A stretch of 64,000 nt of DNA, taken from Paramecium tetraurelia. Its lineage: Eukaryota > Ciliophora > Oligohymenophorea > Peniculida > Parameciidae. The translations under genes were made by a program, and so were the position numbers. Shown piece after piece: positions 37,374 through 49,717 of this stretch; position 1 is the stretch's first letter, and each line of letters starts with the position of its first letter. The notes under the pieces were generated by a model. It ran no database searches. It was given only the letters and a program-made list of their open reading frames with translations, and was not told the origin of the DNA. The stretch covers positions 372,001-436,000 of the forward strand of contig NW_001799466.1 in NCBI RefSeq assembly GCF_000165425.1, in the 5' to 3' direction.

Positions 37374-37408
37374 ACACTGAGTATATTATATTATATTATA
37401 ATTTATTA

Positions 37409-38543
37409 ATGTCTTCTAATTCAGAATAGGTTCCTTTGAGTTTTGAGCAAATTCCCGAGAAGGATATCATCAAGATATTGACTTACAATACATTTCTTAG
37501 ACCACCCGTTGTGAATAATAATGGAGACGACTACAAAAATGAAAGATGCGAATTAATCATTAAAGAATTGATGAAGTAAATTGCTAGATCCAAATAATTA
37601 GTTTTGATATAGTGTGTCTGTAAGAAGTATTTGGGTTTTTAAATTCGAGAAAATCTATTCTAAAACATAAAGCATTCAAGCTTGGCTTCACTTATTAAGC
37701 AGTCAGTCCCAGTCCTAGTTTTTTCTCTAGTCAAATGGTCGACGGTGGATTAGTCACTCTGAGCAGGTTAAAATATGTTCATCATCTCTAGATACCCGAT
37801 CCTAAGTCACGAGTTTAAAGAATTTCCATATGGGATCCTATCTGATAATCTATCTAATAAGGGAGTATTGTATACAAAGATTCTGGTAAACGGATAGATG
37901 TTGCATTTATTCAATACGCACTTGCAAGCTAGTTATGTTGGAAAAGAGTCTAATGTGGTAATGAATCATAATTTATTGGAAGAGAGCAACTGTCTCCACT
38001 AGAATTGATTAATTGTATTGTTTTAAGAAATTTGTGCATTCAACACTTGAATAGTAATAGGCATAGGAGAATGATTTGATTCTATTGGTAGGGGATTACA
38101 ATATCGATAGCAGGTATGAGTAAGGATATCCTAATGACGTTTTGAAATAATTTCCAATTTTGCAATAACAATTAGGCAATCCTCAAAAGTATCAAGAGTA
38201 CGATGCTCTAATATCTATTATGACGAACAATGGTAAGGATAAGTTCATCAATTTGTTGCTTGAGTAAGAAGGTAAGTTTCTTATTACGTATGCCGATTAT
38301 GTGGAAGACGAGAGTGGTTAGAAGAAACCAATGGAAATTCAGTTAACAGATAAAGCTGATTTGTTGACTGGACAATGTTTGGATTACATATTCTAAATGA
38401 TTCCTGAAAATCAAGGGAATCCAAATTAAATCAAAATCAAATAAGTGAATGTTGAGAAATTCTTTGTGGAAGGTCAAAAATTTACTCAATTGTCTGATCA
38501 TTATGGCGTTTCTTGTGATATATTAGTTAAATTGCCTTAGTGA
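37409..38543 (+). CDS. Neutral sphingomyelinase-like EEP phosphodiesterase
   Basis: Introns 37576-37601, 37767-37791 and 37958-37982 give 352 residues. Endonuclease/exonuclease/phosphatase fold motifs: ILTYNTFLRPP, the metal-binding Glu in FDIVCLQEVFGFLNSR, QMVDGGLVTLSRYPI, LHLFNTHLQA, LILLVGDYNIDS and the catalytic SDHYGVSCDI. The DGGL...SRYPI element and the TH.QA spacing match neutral sphingomyelinases (SMPD2-like), which cleave sphingomyelin or related lipids to ceramide. No C-terminal membrane helices are seen, unlike SMPD2, so it may be soluble or act on another phosphodiester. The frame changes at each intron are fixed by these motifs. Confidence 0.9.
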
Positions 38544-38571
38544 GATTTGTAAAATATTATAATTATAATTA

Positions 38572-38911
38572 ATGAATAATTCAACTCAAGGAGACACTCC
38601 CATGTCTCGTTTTGACTTATGTAAACTCTCATTAAACATTAGTTATTCAATCATTCAAACAGTGGATGTTAACTATCATAAATGAGGCTTCAATTGGGCT
38701 CTATTAAATTTAATGCCATCTGAAGGATTCAATTCTGCATTTCAGAAAAGTCAAAGAGGACGAGGAAAAGCTGGCGAAGAAACTCTCTATAATAAATACG
38801 CAACAACAAAACACAATTGGCGAGTTGAAAGAAATAGGCGATTTGAATAGACAATGGGCTCCGAAAATGCAAAGACTTCTTGATTAATTGTAAAATAATC
38901 AAAAATATTGA
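38572..38911 (+). CDS. BORC complex subunit 8-like protein
   Basis: A short gene with one 22-bp intron (38621-38642) giving 105 residues. The stretch NEASIGLYQIQCHLKDSI resembles the NEPSVALYRLQEHVRRSL core of BORCS8 (MEF2BNB), with similar overall length and an all-helical profile. BORC recruits Arl8 and thereby kinesin to lysosomes. The rest is a lysine-rich coiled coil (KVKEDEEKLAKKLSIINTQQ). The assignment rests on one motif recalled by eye and should be checked by profile search. It starts 28 bp after the sphingomyelinase-like gene. Confidence 0.68.
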
Positions 38912-38945
38912 TAAAATATATAATTACAATTATAATGTGAGGCTA

Positions 38946-40100
38946 TCAATGGTTATGATTGTGTTTGTGATCATTTTTATGCTCCTTATTATGATGTCCA
39001 TTGGTTTCTTCTTCCTTCTTCTCATCTTCATAAGGAACCTTGATATATGAACCCTTCTTCTTCTCAGCTGGGATTCTGGAACTCATTCCCTAACGAAAAT
39101 CGAAATACACCCTTACCATAAATAATTCCCATGCCACTCCCAAGGCAACCAAACTTATGCCGATCCATTGTATCTAATCGACCTCGTGATTGTGAATTCA
39201 TAATAGACAAGAGGACAGTGAAGAACTTTCTTGTTGTCGTTACTACACTTAACACTCGTGGAGAGAAGCAACTTAAATTCTAGTCTCACATTTACCTTAT
39301 GCAATAGAAGATGAACACTTGGCCCAACACAGAGTAGATGGTCAAAAACAGTATTTCTGGAATAACTTGTGGGTATGATTGAATGTAACTCAAGAACTGA
39401 ATGAACTTGCCTTGTATCAGTGTGTAGATAATTGAGCCTATAAAACTCCAGAGACTAATGTGGAATCCCATTTCCCATTGTTCCAATTTCTTCACTTTAA
39501 ATTTGCTCTACAAAGTTGCTAGACACCCATCGGAGAACAAAGAAGTTATTAATAAAACAATTCCGAAAATCGAGGAAGTCTTATTGGATTTACTGCCCTC
39601 ACTCACGTTAAATGCATAGATTCCCACAGTGATGATCAACCCACACAGTATTTGCTACTTTGTGAATTTCTGGTTGCCCAAAACCAATCCAACTACCAAT
39701 ACAGACAGGATTCAATTATAATTATGAGGAATATGTACTTGCAGCTTTTCACCAAGGCTTGAAGAGGAAAACTCACATACTATAATGCTGTCAATGCACC
39801 AATCATCGATGAAAAGTTTAACAATCCTAAATAAGCTCCCTCCTTTATTGTGCAAACAAAACTGATCTTATTTTTCAAAATCATCGCCAAACACAATAAA
39901 TTGTATATTAGCATCTGCAAAAAGATCAGCACTGACGAAAACTCAAATTTCGGAGATGGAAAATCCATAGTACCTAAATTGCTCTTGAATCTGGCAAATA
40001 ATCACATAATTTACAAATGCTCCTGAATGAGACCCACTTTGAAATAGCAGAAGTAAATTCCTCCCACGGCTATCAATAATTGCACTTCTTTTCTAAGCAT
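38946..40100 (-). pseudogene. SLC35B-type nucleotide-sugar transporter, apparently damaged
   Basis: The gene reads as an SLC35B-like transporter with about ten membrane helices: VQLLIAVGGIYFCYFK, KEGAYLGLLNFSSMIGALTA, QYVSFPLQALVKSCK, ILSVLVVGLVLGNQKFT, FGIVLLITSLFSDGCLAT, LSVVTTTRKFFTVLLSI and DQIQWIGISLVALGVAWELF, then a His/Lys-rich tail. The KSCK and TTTRKFF elements are family signatures. Two defects stand out. The segment joining KSCK to ILSVLV is a 26-bp GT...TG stretch with no AG acceptor (about 39713-39738). After TVLLSIM one extra base (about 39190-39202) shifts the frame. Either this is a decaying duplicate or the assembly has errors. Clean introns occur near 40050, 39270 and 39100. 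Confidence 0.8.
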
Positions 40101-40314
40101 CTTTGAAACGTGTTAATTTTAATTAAAACCAAATTAAACCTATTAAACAGGATTATAAGAACATTTAAAAACTAAATTTGTACATTCTATAATTAATCTA
40201 GATCTTTGTTGAAAACTCAATATCACTAAGAAACAGACCAAGGCTTAACTATAGAACTATTACCGTACTACTTTTAAATTACAACAACACCATACTCAAA
40301 TATGTAAATATATA

Positions 40315-43012
40315 TCATTCAATATAAACCAATAAACATATAATTATATATCCAACTACATCAAAGATATATTTAAATTAAATTGTTGTATACCCACCCA
40401 AATTGTTATAACTGTGAAATTGTGTAAACAAGATCTAAAGATAAAAGTTAAGCAAAAAATATAATTTTGTCTCCTTGTTTGTATTAGACTACTCTCTTAA
40501 CTCATCTCCTTCCTACTACTTGAACAACTTCTCTACGAATTTCAAAACTAGACATCCACCAACATAAGGTCCCACCAAGATAAAAATGATTATTAAAAGC
40601 AACTCTACCCCATTAGTCGTTGTAAATCCTATTCTTTTTGTTGCATGTTGAACAGCCGATATCGAGCACTCATTACCTATCATAAACCAAGTGTATTAGC
40701 AGCTGAGCGAGATCAGAGCAACACAAATCAATTTGTTATACTAATAAAGGATATTATAATTTGATACCTTCAATTATGGCTTTGATAATCTATATATTAA
40801 CAGCATAAATAGAATGAAGTAAGTGTATATTGCAATTCCATATTAAGTGGTCGCTAATAGGGATGGAATCAAGAAGTAAACCAAGTCTTTTGCATAAATA
40901 TACACAAAGGGCATGCAGAATATTAAAGGCTTAAGAGTACTCTTTATCAGTGTTCGTTTTAGGTCAAATAAAGGAATCTATGGGACCATAAAGTAGGATT
41001 GAACTGTAAATAAGAATAAATGAGGGATTGCTTTATTGAATTTATTTTTATTCTCTAACTTCTAGTAGTAATAGAGTAGGATATGTTGTAAAATACAGGG
41101 GAAGAATATATGAACTAGTGACTTCATCATTCTTAGAGATTTAAAAGATTTCTCAAGACCAAGTTAGTAATATATATATTCTAAATAGAGCAGAATCAGA
41201 GCTATAACTCCAAGCATTAATTATTCGCCAATAGACTTAGCTAATGAAATGATATGGACTTTTTATTCTCCTGAATCGTAGTAAGTCTTAAGAAAAATTA
41301 GAGTGTTTAGAATAATACTCATGAACAATAAGTCGAATATCTAATCAAAAAGTTCGTTATGTTCAATGGTTCCTGGATCAATTGAAAACAATAGTGATCC
41401 CTATCGAAATGCTTTATGTAAAAATAAAGCTAAAATAAAAAATTTAAAATATTGGAATTCGCTCCTATGAGTTTCTAAATCTAAAGTGGAGTATGTTGGA
41501 GATTATTCCTTCCTACCAATAATCAGCTATGCAATCGAATAAATCAAGATGATAGAGATAATCAGAATTAAAATTGTTGCTATAAAGATTTCGAGTTCAA
41601 CAAATAATGCCAATGAAGCCACCATTAAGATCCCAGCATAGAGGTGATTTCGGTAAGTGTTAAAATCAGATTTGTGTAAATGTTCAAGGGCACTTCTAAG
41701 AGAAAAGTCTTTAACATACTTTATAGTCAATAAGGTTGTTATGTAAAGTGTTAGGCTGAGGATTTAGAAGATCATTGAAAGGAAGATCAAGAGTTTGTTA
41801 TAATTATTCCATATAATTCTACTTTGATGTTGAATGTCTTCCATTATTGGTATAGCCTAAGCACATGTAGAAACCTGATTTATTTGATTCTTCCATAACT
41901 TAATTTGTTATCGAGTAAATAAGCCTTAGTCTTATTATATTTTTTTTGAATAATGAAACATCTACTTCAAGTTCTCCACACAATACTCATTAGCAACATC
42001 ACCAGGAAATAACTCTGGGATTATGATGCCAATATTACTAAAGGGGATTGGAACTCCAATTAATTTAGCTATTGTTGGTGCTATGTCAACCTATTTGATC
42101 GTTCTTATATACGAATCTTTTGAAGTCACAGAGGTTTCATAGTCATCTCTAAATCCCTCTATTTTCTACATATAGTGTTTATCTAATTTAGCATTCTTCC
42201 TAGTTACAAAGAACACAGTATTAGTTTCTAAGGAACTATTACCTCCATGATTTCCATCATTCAACATTCCATGATCTCCAGTGATGATCAAAGTTGTATC
42301 ATTTGATAATCTCGAATAAATTTGTGTAATAATAGTACTCAATTAGTTTAATTACTCCTCAAGTACTTTGTTTTCACTTACTCTATTATATTCATGAGCT
42401 ACATAGTCAATTCCTAAAAAGTGAACAACGGCTAGATCGAAAGATGTATCAAAATTTTACCCAAAAAGTCTTTGAAATTTTTTATCCACTACATACATAG
42501 CTCTAGAATTGATTTTCATCTTATTTAGAGGATGGGCAATTGTAAACTCATTCGGATAAAGCCCTAACCAATTGTTATCCCCTATAAATAATGTTTTCTT
42601 TCCACTTATTTTTGCCTATCGAATGAAGCTATCCTCCACAATCTAATCAATTGCATATATTTACTTCTGAATCATGGAAGTTGTCCAAAACCTTGGTCAG
42701 TGGTGCAAAATTACCTGTGGTCATAGTTTGGATTCGAGGGCCTGTTACAGTGGGTGTTTCAGCTAAGGATAAAAAAGTAAGGGATTCTGAATCAGTTCTT
42801 CTTTAAGAAATAAAATTAAAATGATTGCTCATTGCCAAATCCATTCTGAAAGAGTCTATTACTATCAGGACTACAGGATTGGTCTTTTCAATTTTTCCTT
42901 GAGCCATCGTTCTAATGTAATGACGATCAATGAAGACTCCCCTAAAGAATAGAATCAAACCCAGAAGAGTAGAAGCAATTGTAATGGTAATCAAAGTGTT
43001 TATATATGCCAT
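40315..43012 (-). CDS. GPI ethanolamine phosphate transferase, PIG-O-like
   Basis: A 22-bp intron (42643-42664) and a probable 27-bp intron (40741-40767) give about 882 residues. An N-terminal signal anchor (TITIASTLLGLILFF) precedes the alkaline-phosphatase-like domain: NPVVLIVIDSFRMDL, PTVTGPRIQTMTTG (catalytic Thr region), VVHFLGIDYVAHE, and LIITGDHGMLNDGNHGGNSS with its metal-binding Asp and His residues. The GDHGG.S.LE pattern is nearer PIG-O than PIG-G or PIG-N. Many membrane helices follow, and a late NECSISAVQHATKRIGF element. The enzyme adds ethanolamine phosphate to GPI precursors in the ER; Paramecium surface antigens are GPI-anchored. The 27-bp intron has no stop, so retention is possible. 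The last 60 residues are less certain. Confidence 0.9.
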
Positions 43013-43104
43013 TATGATATTAAATCAAGTTAATTTAATTAAATTAAACAACGCAAAAATAAGAACATCAAAATTAAATATAAAATTTTGACAAGAAATG
43101 ATAT

Positions 43105-44157
43105 TCATATATTATAAGTTATTGAATAAGCAATCAAGGGCACCTTATAATCAGGTTTCTTCATTAGAATTGCAAATTTATCGTTGTCTTCTAATTTGAT
43201 TGTTGTATTTTGGATTCGATTAGCCCAAGTGTCAGGCAAGATCTATTTGCCAAAGTCTGTGATATTTTCTTTCTTTCTATACAAAAAGACTCCCAAACGA
43301 CCAGTAATTTTTAGATAGAACTCATACTTGACTTCGTCTATCATATTTTTAGACAATTCCTTTACGTTGTCATCCAAAGAATAAAATACACTAAATTCAT
43401 TATAATATAATACTCTTATTAATCATTATTTTCATCTACTTTAGGTTCTGGGTACTTCTATCTCCTATCGATCTTCCGACATAAGATCTAAGCGTGATCC
43501 TATGAAATTGTGTTGATTTGTTAGATGTCTTCTTTGAGGAGAGAGTAATCTTATCTCGATATCTTGCATACAACAATCTCAGATTCATTGTCCTTGAAAT
43601 GGATGGCATGTTTATTTTGCAAATTAACTCCATGCTTTCTGAATATGGTTTTAGTATGCTCATCCGAAATGACAGACAAGACTATGTACTTTTCAGGTTT
43701 CTCATTGATTTGGATGTCATCCACTTAGGTAACAGTGGGTTGAATGGTTAGAGGTGGTTTTGGAATGGAGGGAATTTATGAAGTGGATTTTTTAATAACA
43801 TTAAGTGCTGTTGATAAGGTGATCAATTGCTGTATGGAATTACACTTCTCTTTGATTTGTTCTACTTTGTTGTTGTAAGGGATCTGAAACTTAACACTAT
43901 CCAATCTATGATGTTAAATATTTTTTGATTGATTACATGCTCACTTCTTGAGGGAGGTTCTTGAGCCACTCATAAGTCTTTTGGATTTCCTATTCAGCTT
44001 CCTTCAGGAATTAATTGGGACAATTGGAATCATCCAGTTATTTTAGAGTGTGACAGAACACCTCTAGATTTATGCGCAATTTCTTAATCTCTTCACAGTA
44101 ATTATCCCTCGTTAAGGATATATCAATAGCCAGTTAAACAAGGTTCAATAAGTCCAT
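43105..44157 (-). CDS. Hypothetical protein, helical N-terminus
   Basis: Introns 43916-43946 and 43391-43413 give 332 residues. The first 120 are helical and possibly coiled coil (EEIKKLRINLEVFCHTLKQL, EQEIQKTYEWLKNL). A Pro-rich linker (SQIPSIPKPPLTIQPTVTQV) leads to a mixed C-terminal part containing IHFKDNESEIVVCKISRQDY and EFYLKITGRLGVFLYRKKEN. The C-terminal beta-like stretch with NDKFAILMKKPDYKVPLIAY might be a small PH-like or RanBP1-like domain, but I do not recognise it. Both introns change frame and are supported by an exact codon count. It lies 92 bp downstream of the PIG-O start and 121 bp from the Cache gene's end. Confidence 0.8.
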
Positions 44158-44278
44158 AGGAGAAATAATTGGTTGTCAATATTATTTGAATTGTTTATAA
44201 TTGTTTATAATATTCGATTGCACAATTATGTTGAGTAAAAAGTAAGTTCAATTGAAAAATATTAGATACAATATTTAA

Positions 44279-45956
44279 TCATATCAACTTGGAGTAGAAT
44301 TCATCGGTGTTTCCTGCCAAAATCTTTAAGATCTCATCATAAATTAATTTGATTGACCGTGTTAATTGTTGGATTTGTGATTTCTAATTAGAAAAGAATG
44401 TAAAATACCTTGGGAAATAGTTTGATATAAAATCTGAATTTGTAAGCATGTTTTGCTAAATTCTTGGGATACTTGTAATTCTCCATGTAATGACACTCTC
44501 TTGATTTTCTTGATCTGATTTCCGATAGCTTGTTACAGAGATTATCGAGTCCAGTCTGAATGAGATTGTTCTACTTGAAGATTTTGACTTTCTTCAAGGC
44601 GATTTCGTATTTCTGATTAAATTTAGTTTGGGTTGTCTACTAAAATAATCTAGTCAATTCATAGTAAGGTTTCAAGAAGAAATGCATCACTATCCAACAG
44701 AGCAGGATTCCTGAAATGTTGTAGATAACATAATAAATCAATTGGGCAGTTGCTTGACTTAACAACTCCGATTTCAATTCTTGAGTGTCATTGTCATTCT
44801 CCTACATGAACTTGTAATCTACAAATCTTAAATATACATTGAAATATGCTTACACTATTTGATAGAATCTGTTGTGAATCCCAAACCCTCGAATGAACAG
44901 ATCTTATCCAAACAATTTATTGTGTCTACAAAAGTTTTTGTATGCAAATTGGCAATTAGATTCTCCATTCTGATACAAAATCTATTTGAGAACTTCAATC
45001 CAGTCTTAGTTGTCAAATCCTGTGATGGAAGTGTCATTAAAGAACTTCATCTCCTAGACAAAATTCACTGAGGGATACACATTCGATATCAATATCCTAC
45101 CAGCCAGATCGACTAGATAGATATTAAGTTAATCATAATTGATCTTGGGTTTGATCACTTGAAAATTGCTATCCAATGCTATGACTCCATCAAATTGTAA
45201 TTATGCATCCGTCAATGACACTGTGAGAGTAAATTCGAACTCTTGGGTCTCGTAATTCCTGTATATCTCCGAAACCACTTCTGGTTGATTACTACTGTTC
45301 AGATTAGCAATGTGATCCTTGTACCATTGTCGTTCCTTTGGTCGATATTTAGGGTATCTCATTTTTTAAGGAATAATGGCAAAAAATTACCCTTCTCCTT
45401 ATTAAGTCAAATAGATTGTAGGTTCCAATTCACGATAACTGATTAACAAAAATTGTTGGTTTAACATTTAAATCAAAATTATCAAATGCTAATCAATTTC
45501 TGTTTTCGGAATTAAGGCAAAATCTACCTGATTTGCATAATAATAACAAAACTCCGGCAGATAATATTCGAATGGCTGATTCTATCTCACATTGTAATCA
45601 ACACAACTAAATGGCGTGTTGCTCAGAAGGATATGTTATTACTTAAGCAAATACAAATTTTGATTATTAATTTTATTAAGCAGACTGAAGCCAAAATTAA
45701 ATGTTAAAAAGGTTTAGTATTCCAAATAAGCTGATTATTTAAATAGAGCCTTTTGATTAATGTTTTATAACAATTAAAATGAAACCTTCTCAATTACAGA
45801 TTCAATTATTACTCTATTAATCACCAAGGCTATGGTCAAAAAGGCAATAATCACAGTAAATATTAAAAGTTAAATCACTAAAATTTAATTCTTCACTCTA
45901 TAGTTTCTCAAGCAATATAAAAACCTCGGAGTTCTAATTTAATTAAGTGAGAACAT
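44279..45956 (-). CDS. Membrane receptor-like protein with Cache-type sensor region
   Basis: One 25-bp intron (44384-44408) gives 550 residues. A first membrane helix (ILVIQLLIFTVIIAFLTIAL, residues about 24-46) and a second (LIYYVIYNISGILLCWIVMH, about 400-420) bracket a 350-residue extracytoplasmic domain. That domain contains RYPKYRPKERQWYKDH, followed by beta strands and DGVIALDSNFQVI, the pattern of Cache sensor domains. The cytosolic tail is helical, with no kinase or cyclase domain. Cache domains bind small ligands such as amino acids. In ciliates such proteins are numerous and largely uncharacterised. The domain call is by motif only. Confidence 0.82.
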
Positions 45957-46209
45957 GATTTTTATAATTTGATTAAATATGCTATTTTATTTTCATTCAA
46001 ATCAATCATTCAATATTCACTTAATCTAAAAATACACCTGAAGATGTTATGAAGAATTTCAAATTATCAATTCAGAAAAAAGATTGAATTAAAAAATTTA
46101 CTTATTACTCTTCTGAATTCAATTAATTTATTTTTAGAAATAATTTTATTCCCATTAATTAACACTATGATATATATAAAAAGTTTTGGTATAAATATTT
46201 GATTTTTTT

Positions 46210-47398
46210 TCATTTATTGAATAAACTTCTCAATAACAATCTCAATGGGCTGGCCATGTCAAGGTATGTCAAACAAACTGCATAATGGGAGTCTTCTGGT
46301 AACAAACTCTAAGTTTAATATTATAATAATTTATACTCTTGAAGCAACTTGAGTTTCCAATATCACACTCAACATTGAAATAGATCCCAAAATCAAGGTG
46401 AATATCAAGAATACATTCCCAGTCACAATGCTTAACACCAATACTATGATATATCCAACACCTGATCCAACTACAATTGCTAAATGCTTGTTTATCACAA
46501 AATGAGTGACTTATAATTCTTCAATCACTTGATTCTATCTGGCTTCTTAATTCAATATGTGTCTGGTGAAGGAAAGCTTTCTAATTCTTTCAAATATCGA
46601 TAATTCTTCAGGCAATTCGTGAGTCTATTTCAATAATTAATTGTTCAATTAATTAAAATAATAAAATGCATAGATGATGATTCCACAAATTATAAATGCA
46701 GTGTTAAACTGGGTGTTTAACAAAGCTAGAATAAAATTCAAACCCAATGATCCAATGATTGTAAATTTCATAATAACAGTGTAATAATGAGTTTTTTGGA
46801 ACTTTACTATAACAATCTGTAGTAAATCGTGGCCAATTAAAATCAACAAAACCAAGATAGTCCATACATTCACGGCTTTGTGATATTCATTTCCTCTTTG
46901 GTTTCCAGCAATTCCAATTAAAAGAAAGGCTATCAATATTGTCTGAATTTGGTATAATGTGGACTAAAGCTAAACCTAATAAGTTTAGACAATATAGAAT
47001 ACAATGAATCTGTATTTTCTTAATAGTGGAAGTCCTATTACGATGGCAATCAATAGACTCAAAACTACATACCAAGTCCATCTAAATGAACTCCACCATT
47101 AACCATGATGAACTACAATTGAGCTAAACCATTCATTCAATCCAAATAGGAACAATCCAAGAATTATAGAATGTTGAACGGAAATCTTTATGTAGTATTC
47201 AACCAAAAAAGCTTATCGATCTAAATTCACATCATTCACAACTGTCTTCTCAGATCCTGTTTGCTTTCCATCATCCAATTAAATATATTAATCTGCTGGC
47301 ACCGTATTACTCAATATTGGGTATTGAACTTGTGAAATCTAACTTGGAGACTAGGGAGTCTATTGAATATAGATTGGTAATTCTTGTTGTGTGGACAT
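46210..47398 (-). CDS. Multi-pass membrane protein (paralogue family, copy 3)
   Basis: Introns 46976-47002 and 46309-46336 give 377 residues. It aligns along its whole length with the gene at 18736-19909: Gln/Pro-rich N-terminus, QAFLVEYYIKISVQHSIILG, LFGLNEWFSS, then helices (VVLSLLIAIVIGLPLL, ILIAFLLIGIAGN, TILVLLILIGHDLLQIVIV, IVVGSGVGYIIVLVLSIVTG), and the C-terminal YAVCLTYLDMASPLRLLLRS. The intron after the third helix is at the same place in copies 1 and 3, so the duplication kept gene structure. Function unknown. Confidence 0.9.
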
Positions 47399-48176
47399 TA
47401 TCTAAATTAATTAATATCTATAATTCAGAATTCAAAATTTGTATAAAAAACTAAATTATGAAATCCCCTAATCTAAAATTATCAGAATTTATTGCCTATT
47501 ATATTAATTTAAATTATGATGACACTAAATTAATGTATAACAATACAGAGCTCCATCATTTAATTTATGTAGTTTCAATTTTAAAACAATATTCATTATG
47601 AACCATCCAAAATTATGACAGTCACACCATTAATTAGTTTGCTAGCAATCAGCTGCTTAATTATAATTAGTAGATGATCTTAAAAAATATGCAAAAATTC
47701 AATTGATGTTTAATCTTTCATTAAAACTTTAGTGGGTATAAATAGTTAAAAATTCAATTGGAAATTCATCCTGTATCTTATTAATGGAATCTAATTCAAT
47801 GAAAGCATCTTTGATCCACACTTTTTGTGAATTATAATTTTCATTATTACCTGAATTGTTTCGGAAATAATATCATCTTGAAATGAGATAATCTTAATAA
47901 TTGAGTTAAACAATATTATTATCTAATGAAAAATTATACGTTATTCTATTCAAACTTAGAAGGTAGTCATTTATTTCTTTTTAATTAATTATATATATTT
48001 AAATAAGAAGTTTATTAATAAATAAGGCAGATGGTCACTTTATTAAAACAATAAGAATTGAGATTTAGAATTTAATAGTTGCATTTATAATCCATTGAAC
48101 AAAAATCTTTCTTTGAAGATATTAATTAATATTATTTATACAACCATATTTTTATTAAATAATTGCACTAAGCATA
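47399..48176. other. Intergenic between divergent genes
   Basis: About 780 bp, very AT-rich, with TGA in all frames. It separates two divergently transcribed genes and so contains both upstream regions. No RNA gene, repeat or motif was recognised. Confidence 0.5.
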
Positions 48177-49717
48177 ATGAGTTCTAAACAAAGTTAATGC
48201 TTTATGAATCTCCAACAAACGAAATAAAAATAAGAAGAATAAAAAACAAGGACGAAAACACCAAAAATTCCCTTTGAAGTATTAGACTAAAATAAATTAT
48301 TTAGTAGCGAATTAATAAAGGCATAAGTGAATTTAAGCCAAAACATCTTAATAAAGATAAAACATATACAAAAGTGCACTAACAAAAAATGGAATATAAA
48401 GAACAAAGTTAATTTAGAATTAGGGCCTTCTCATAATAAAAATAAATTATTAATTAGAAATGTATTAAACCTGATTATAAACCCAATCCATCAACTAATC
48501 TATAAATTGACCCATAAAAAGACCCATAAACTAATCCATCGACTAATCCATAAACTAATAAATAAATTAACCCTTAAACTAGCCCATAAACTAATCCATA
48601 AGCTGAGGATTAAATTGATGCTGAAATTTAACACGATTATGATATTAAGGATATTTCTAATAATAATGATGAATACCAGAAACTACTAATATATACTAAT
48701 ATTCTATTTTATTATAATAAAAATCAATAGAATCTTGAAAAATAATCATAATCTCAATAAGGTTAACATAAAATAAGAGGGAAATTGTATAATACATTGT
48801 ATGATCATGATCAAAATCCTTCCTATATCATTTAGGAGGGAGAATTTTTAGTTGACTTAAATAAAAAGTAATTTAAATTGGATGGGTAAGGAATAGAATA
48901 TTAAGGAAAATCTAATTAGGTGAAAATTTAAGGGGAATTTAAATAAGGAGTATAAGCCTAGAGGATACCTTCATCATAAAATAAATCTCAATATAAATCA
49001 TTTAGCGTTGAGCCAAAACGAATTAAAATAATGGAAATTATTGATGGATAACCAATACAAATAAATAATAGAATCGAAAAGAAAAGTACTTGGTGTAAAT
49101 ATAATCAATAATTTTATTAAAGAGATTTAGATATATTTAAAAGTAATTAGTGGCTAAATAGTAGTATAATTGATTGCTATGTTTTATCACTTAACAAAAA
49201 AAGCGAAGAAGAATATTTTAACTTATCTTAAGATAAAAGACGATAAATAAAGAGAATCTACTTTGTTACTAGTAGTTTAACCACAAATATTAGTAGATTA
49301 AACAACATTTAACAAGGCAATGATTTATTTCAAAAGCACTTTCTAGAGTTATAAGAAGTAAAATATAAGATTTAAACTATTTATTCCAAAATTGGTTTCC
49401 CTGTTGTTTCAAACAGCCATTGGTTTTTTTTATTGTTTGATTTAGAAGAAAACAAAGTAGAAATTTTTAATTCTTTGAAACCAAATTTAAATGCTTATCA
49501 AAACTTAATCACAAAACTCTCAGAGTTATTAATGGTACAAAATCCATAATAAAGCATAAATGGAAACTCTGGTTCATAAAATGATGGTTACTCATGTGGA
49601 TATCATGTTTGTTGTTTTATGAAAATTTGCCATAAAGCTCAATTTTCAAATTCATCTTTGTATCATTATGATGAGAAGGAAATGAGAGGAATCTTGAGAG
49701 ATTTGATTAATTATTGA
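48177..49717 (+). CDS. Ulp1/SENP-type cysteine protease (C48)
   Basis: One 26-bp intron (48279-48304) gives 504 residues. The C-terminal 220 residues are a C48 protease: SNQWLNSSIIDCYVLSLNKK, VVSNSHWFFLLFDLEENKVE with the catalytic His in SHW, IFNSLKP at the usual Asp position, and SQNDGYSCGYHVCCFMK carrying the oxyanion Gln and catalytic Cys. Such enzymes remove SUMO or related modifiers. The Asp position reads Asn-Ser-Leu, so activity should be checked. The N-terminal half is disordered and includes a degenerate Pro-Gln-Thr repeat (NPSTNLQIDPQKDPQTNPST) written largely with TAA codons. The intron is needed: without it the protease frame is lost. Confidence 0.9.

Noticed and set aside
39713..39738. 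Retained internal eliminated sequence (26 bp is a common IES length)
   Set aside because: It is not bounded by a TA repeat and lacks the TAYAGYNR end consensus; a defective intron fits better.
48327..48689. Lysine/isoleucine-rich 120-residue protein (MNLSQNILIKIKHIQKC...)
   Set aside because: It is an out-of-frame reading of the Ulp1-type gene; the intron at 48279-48304 places the real protein in another frame.
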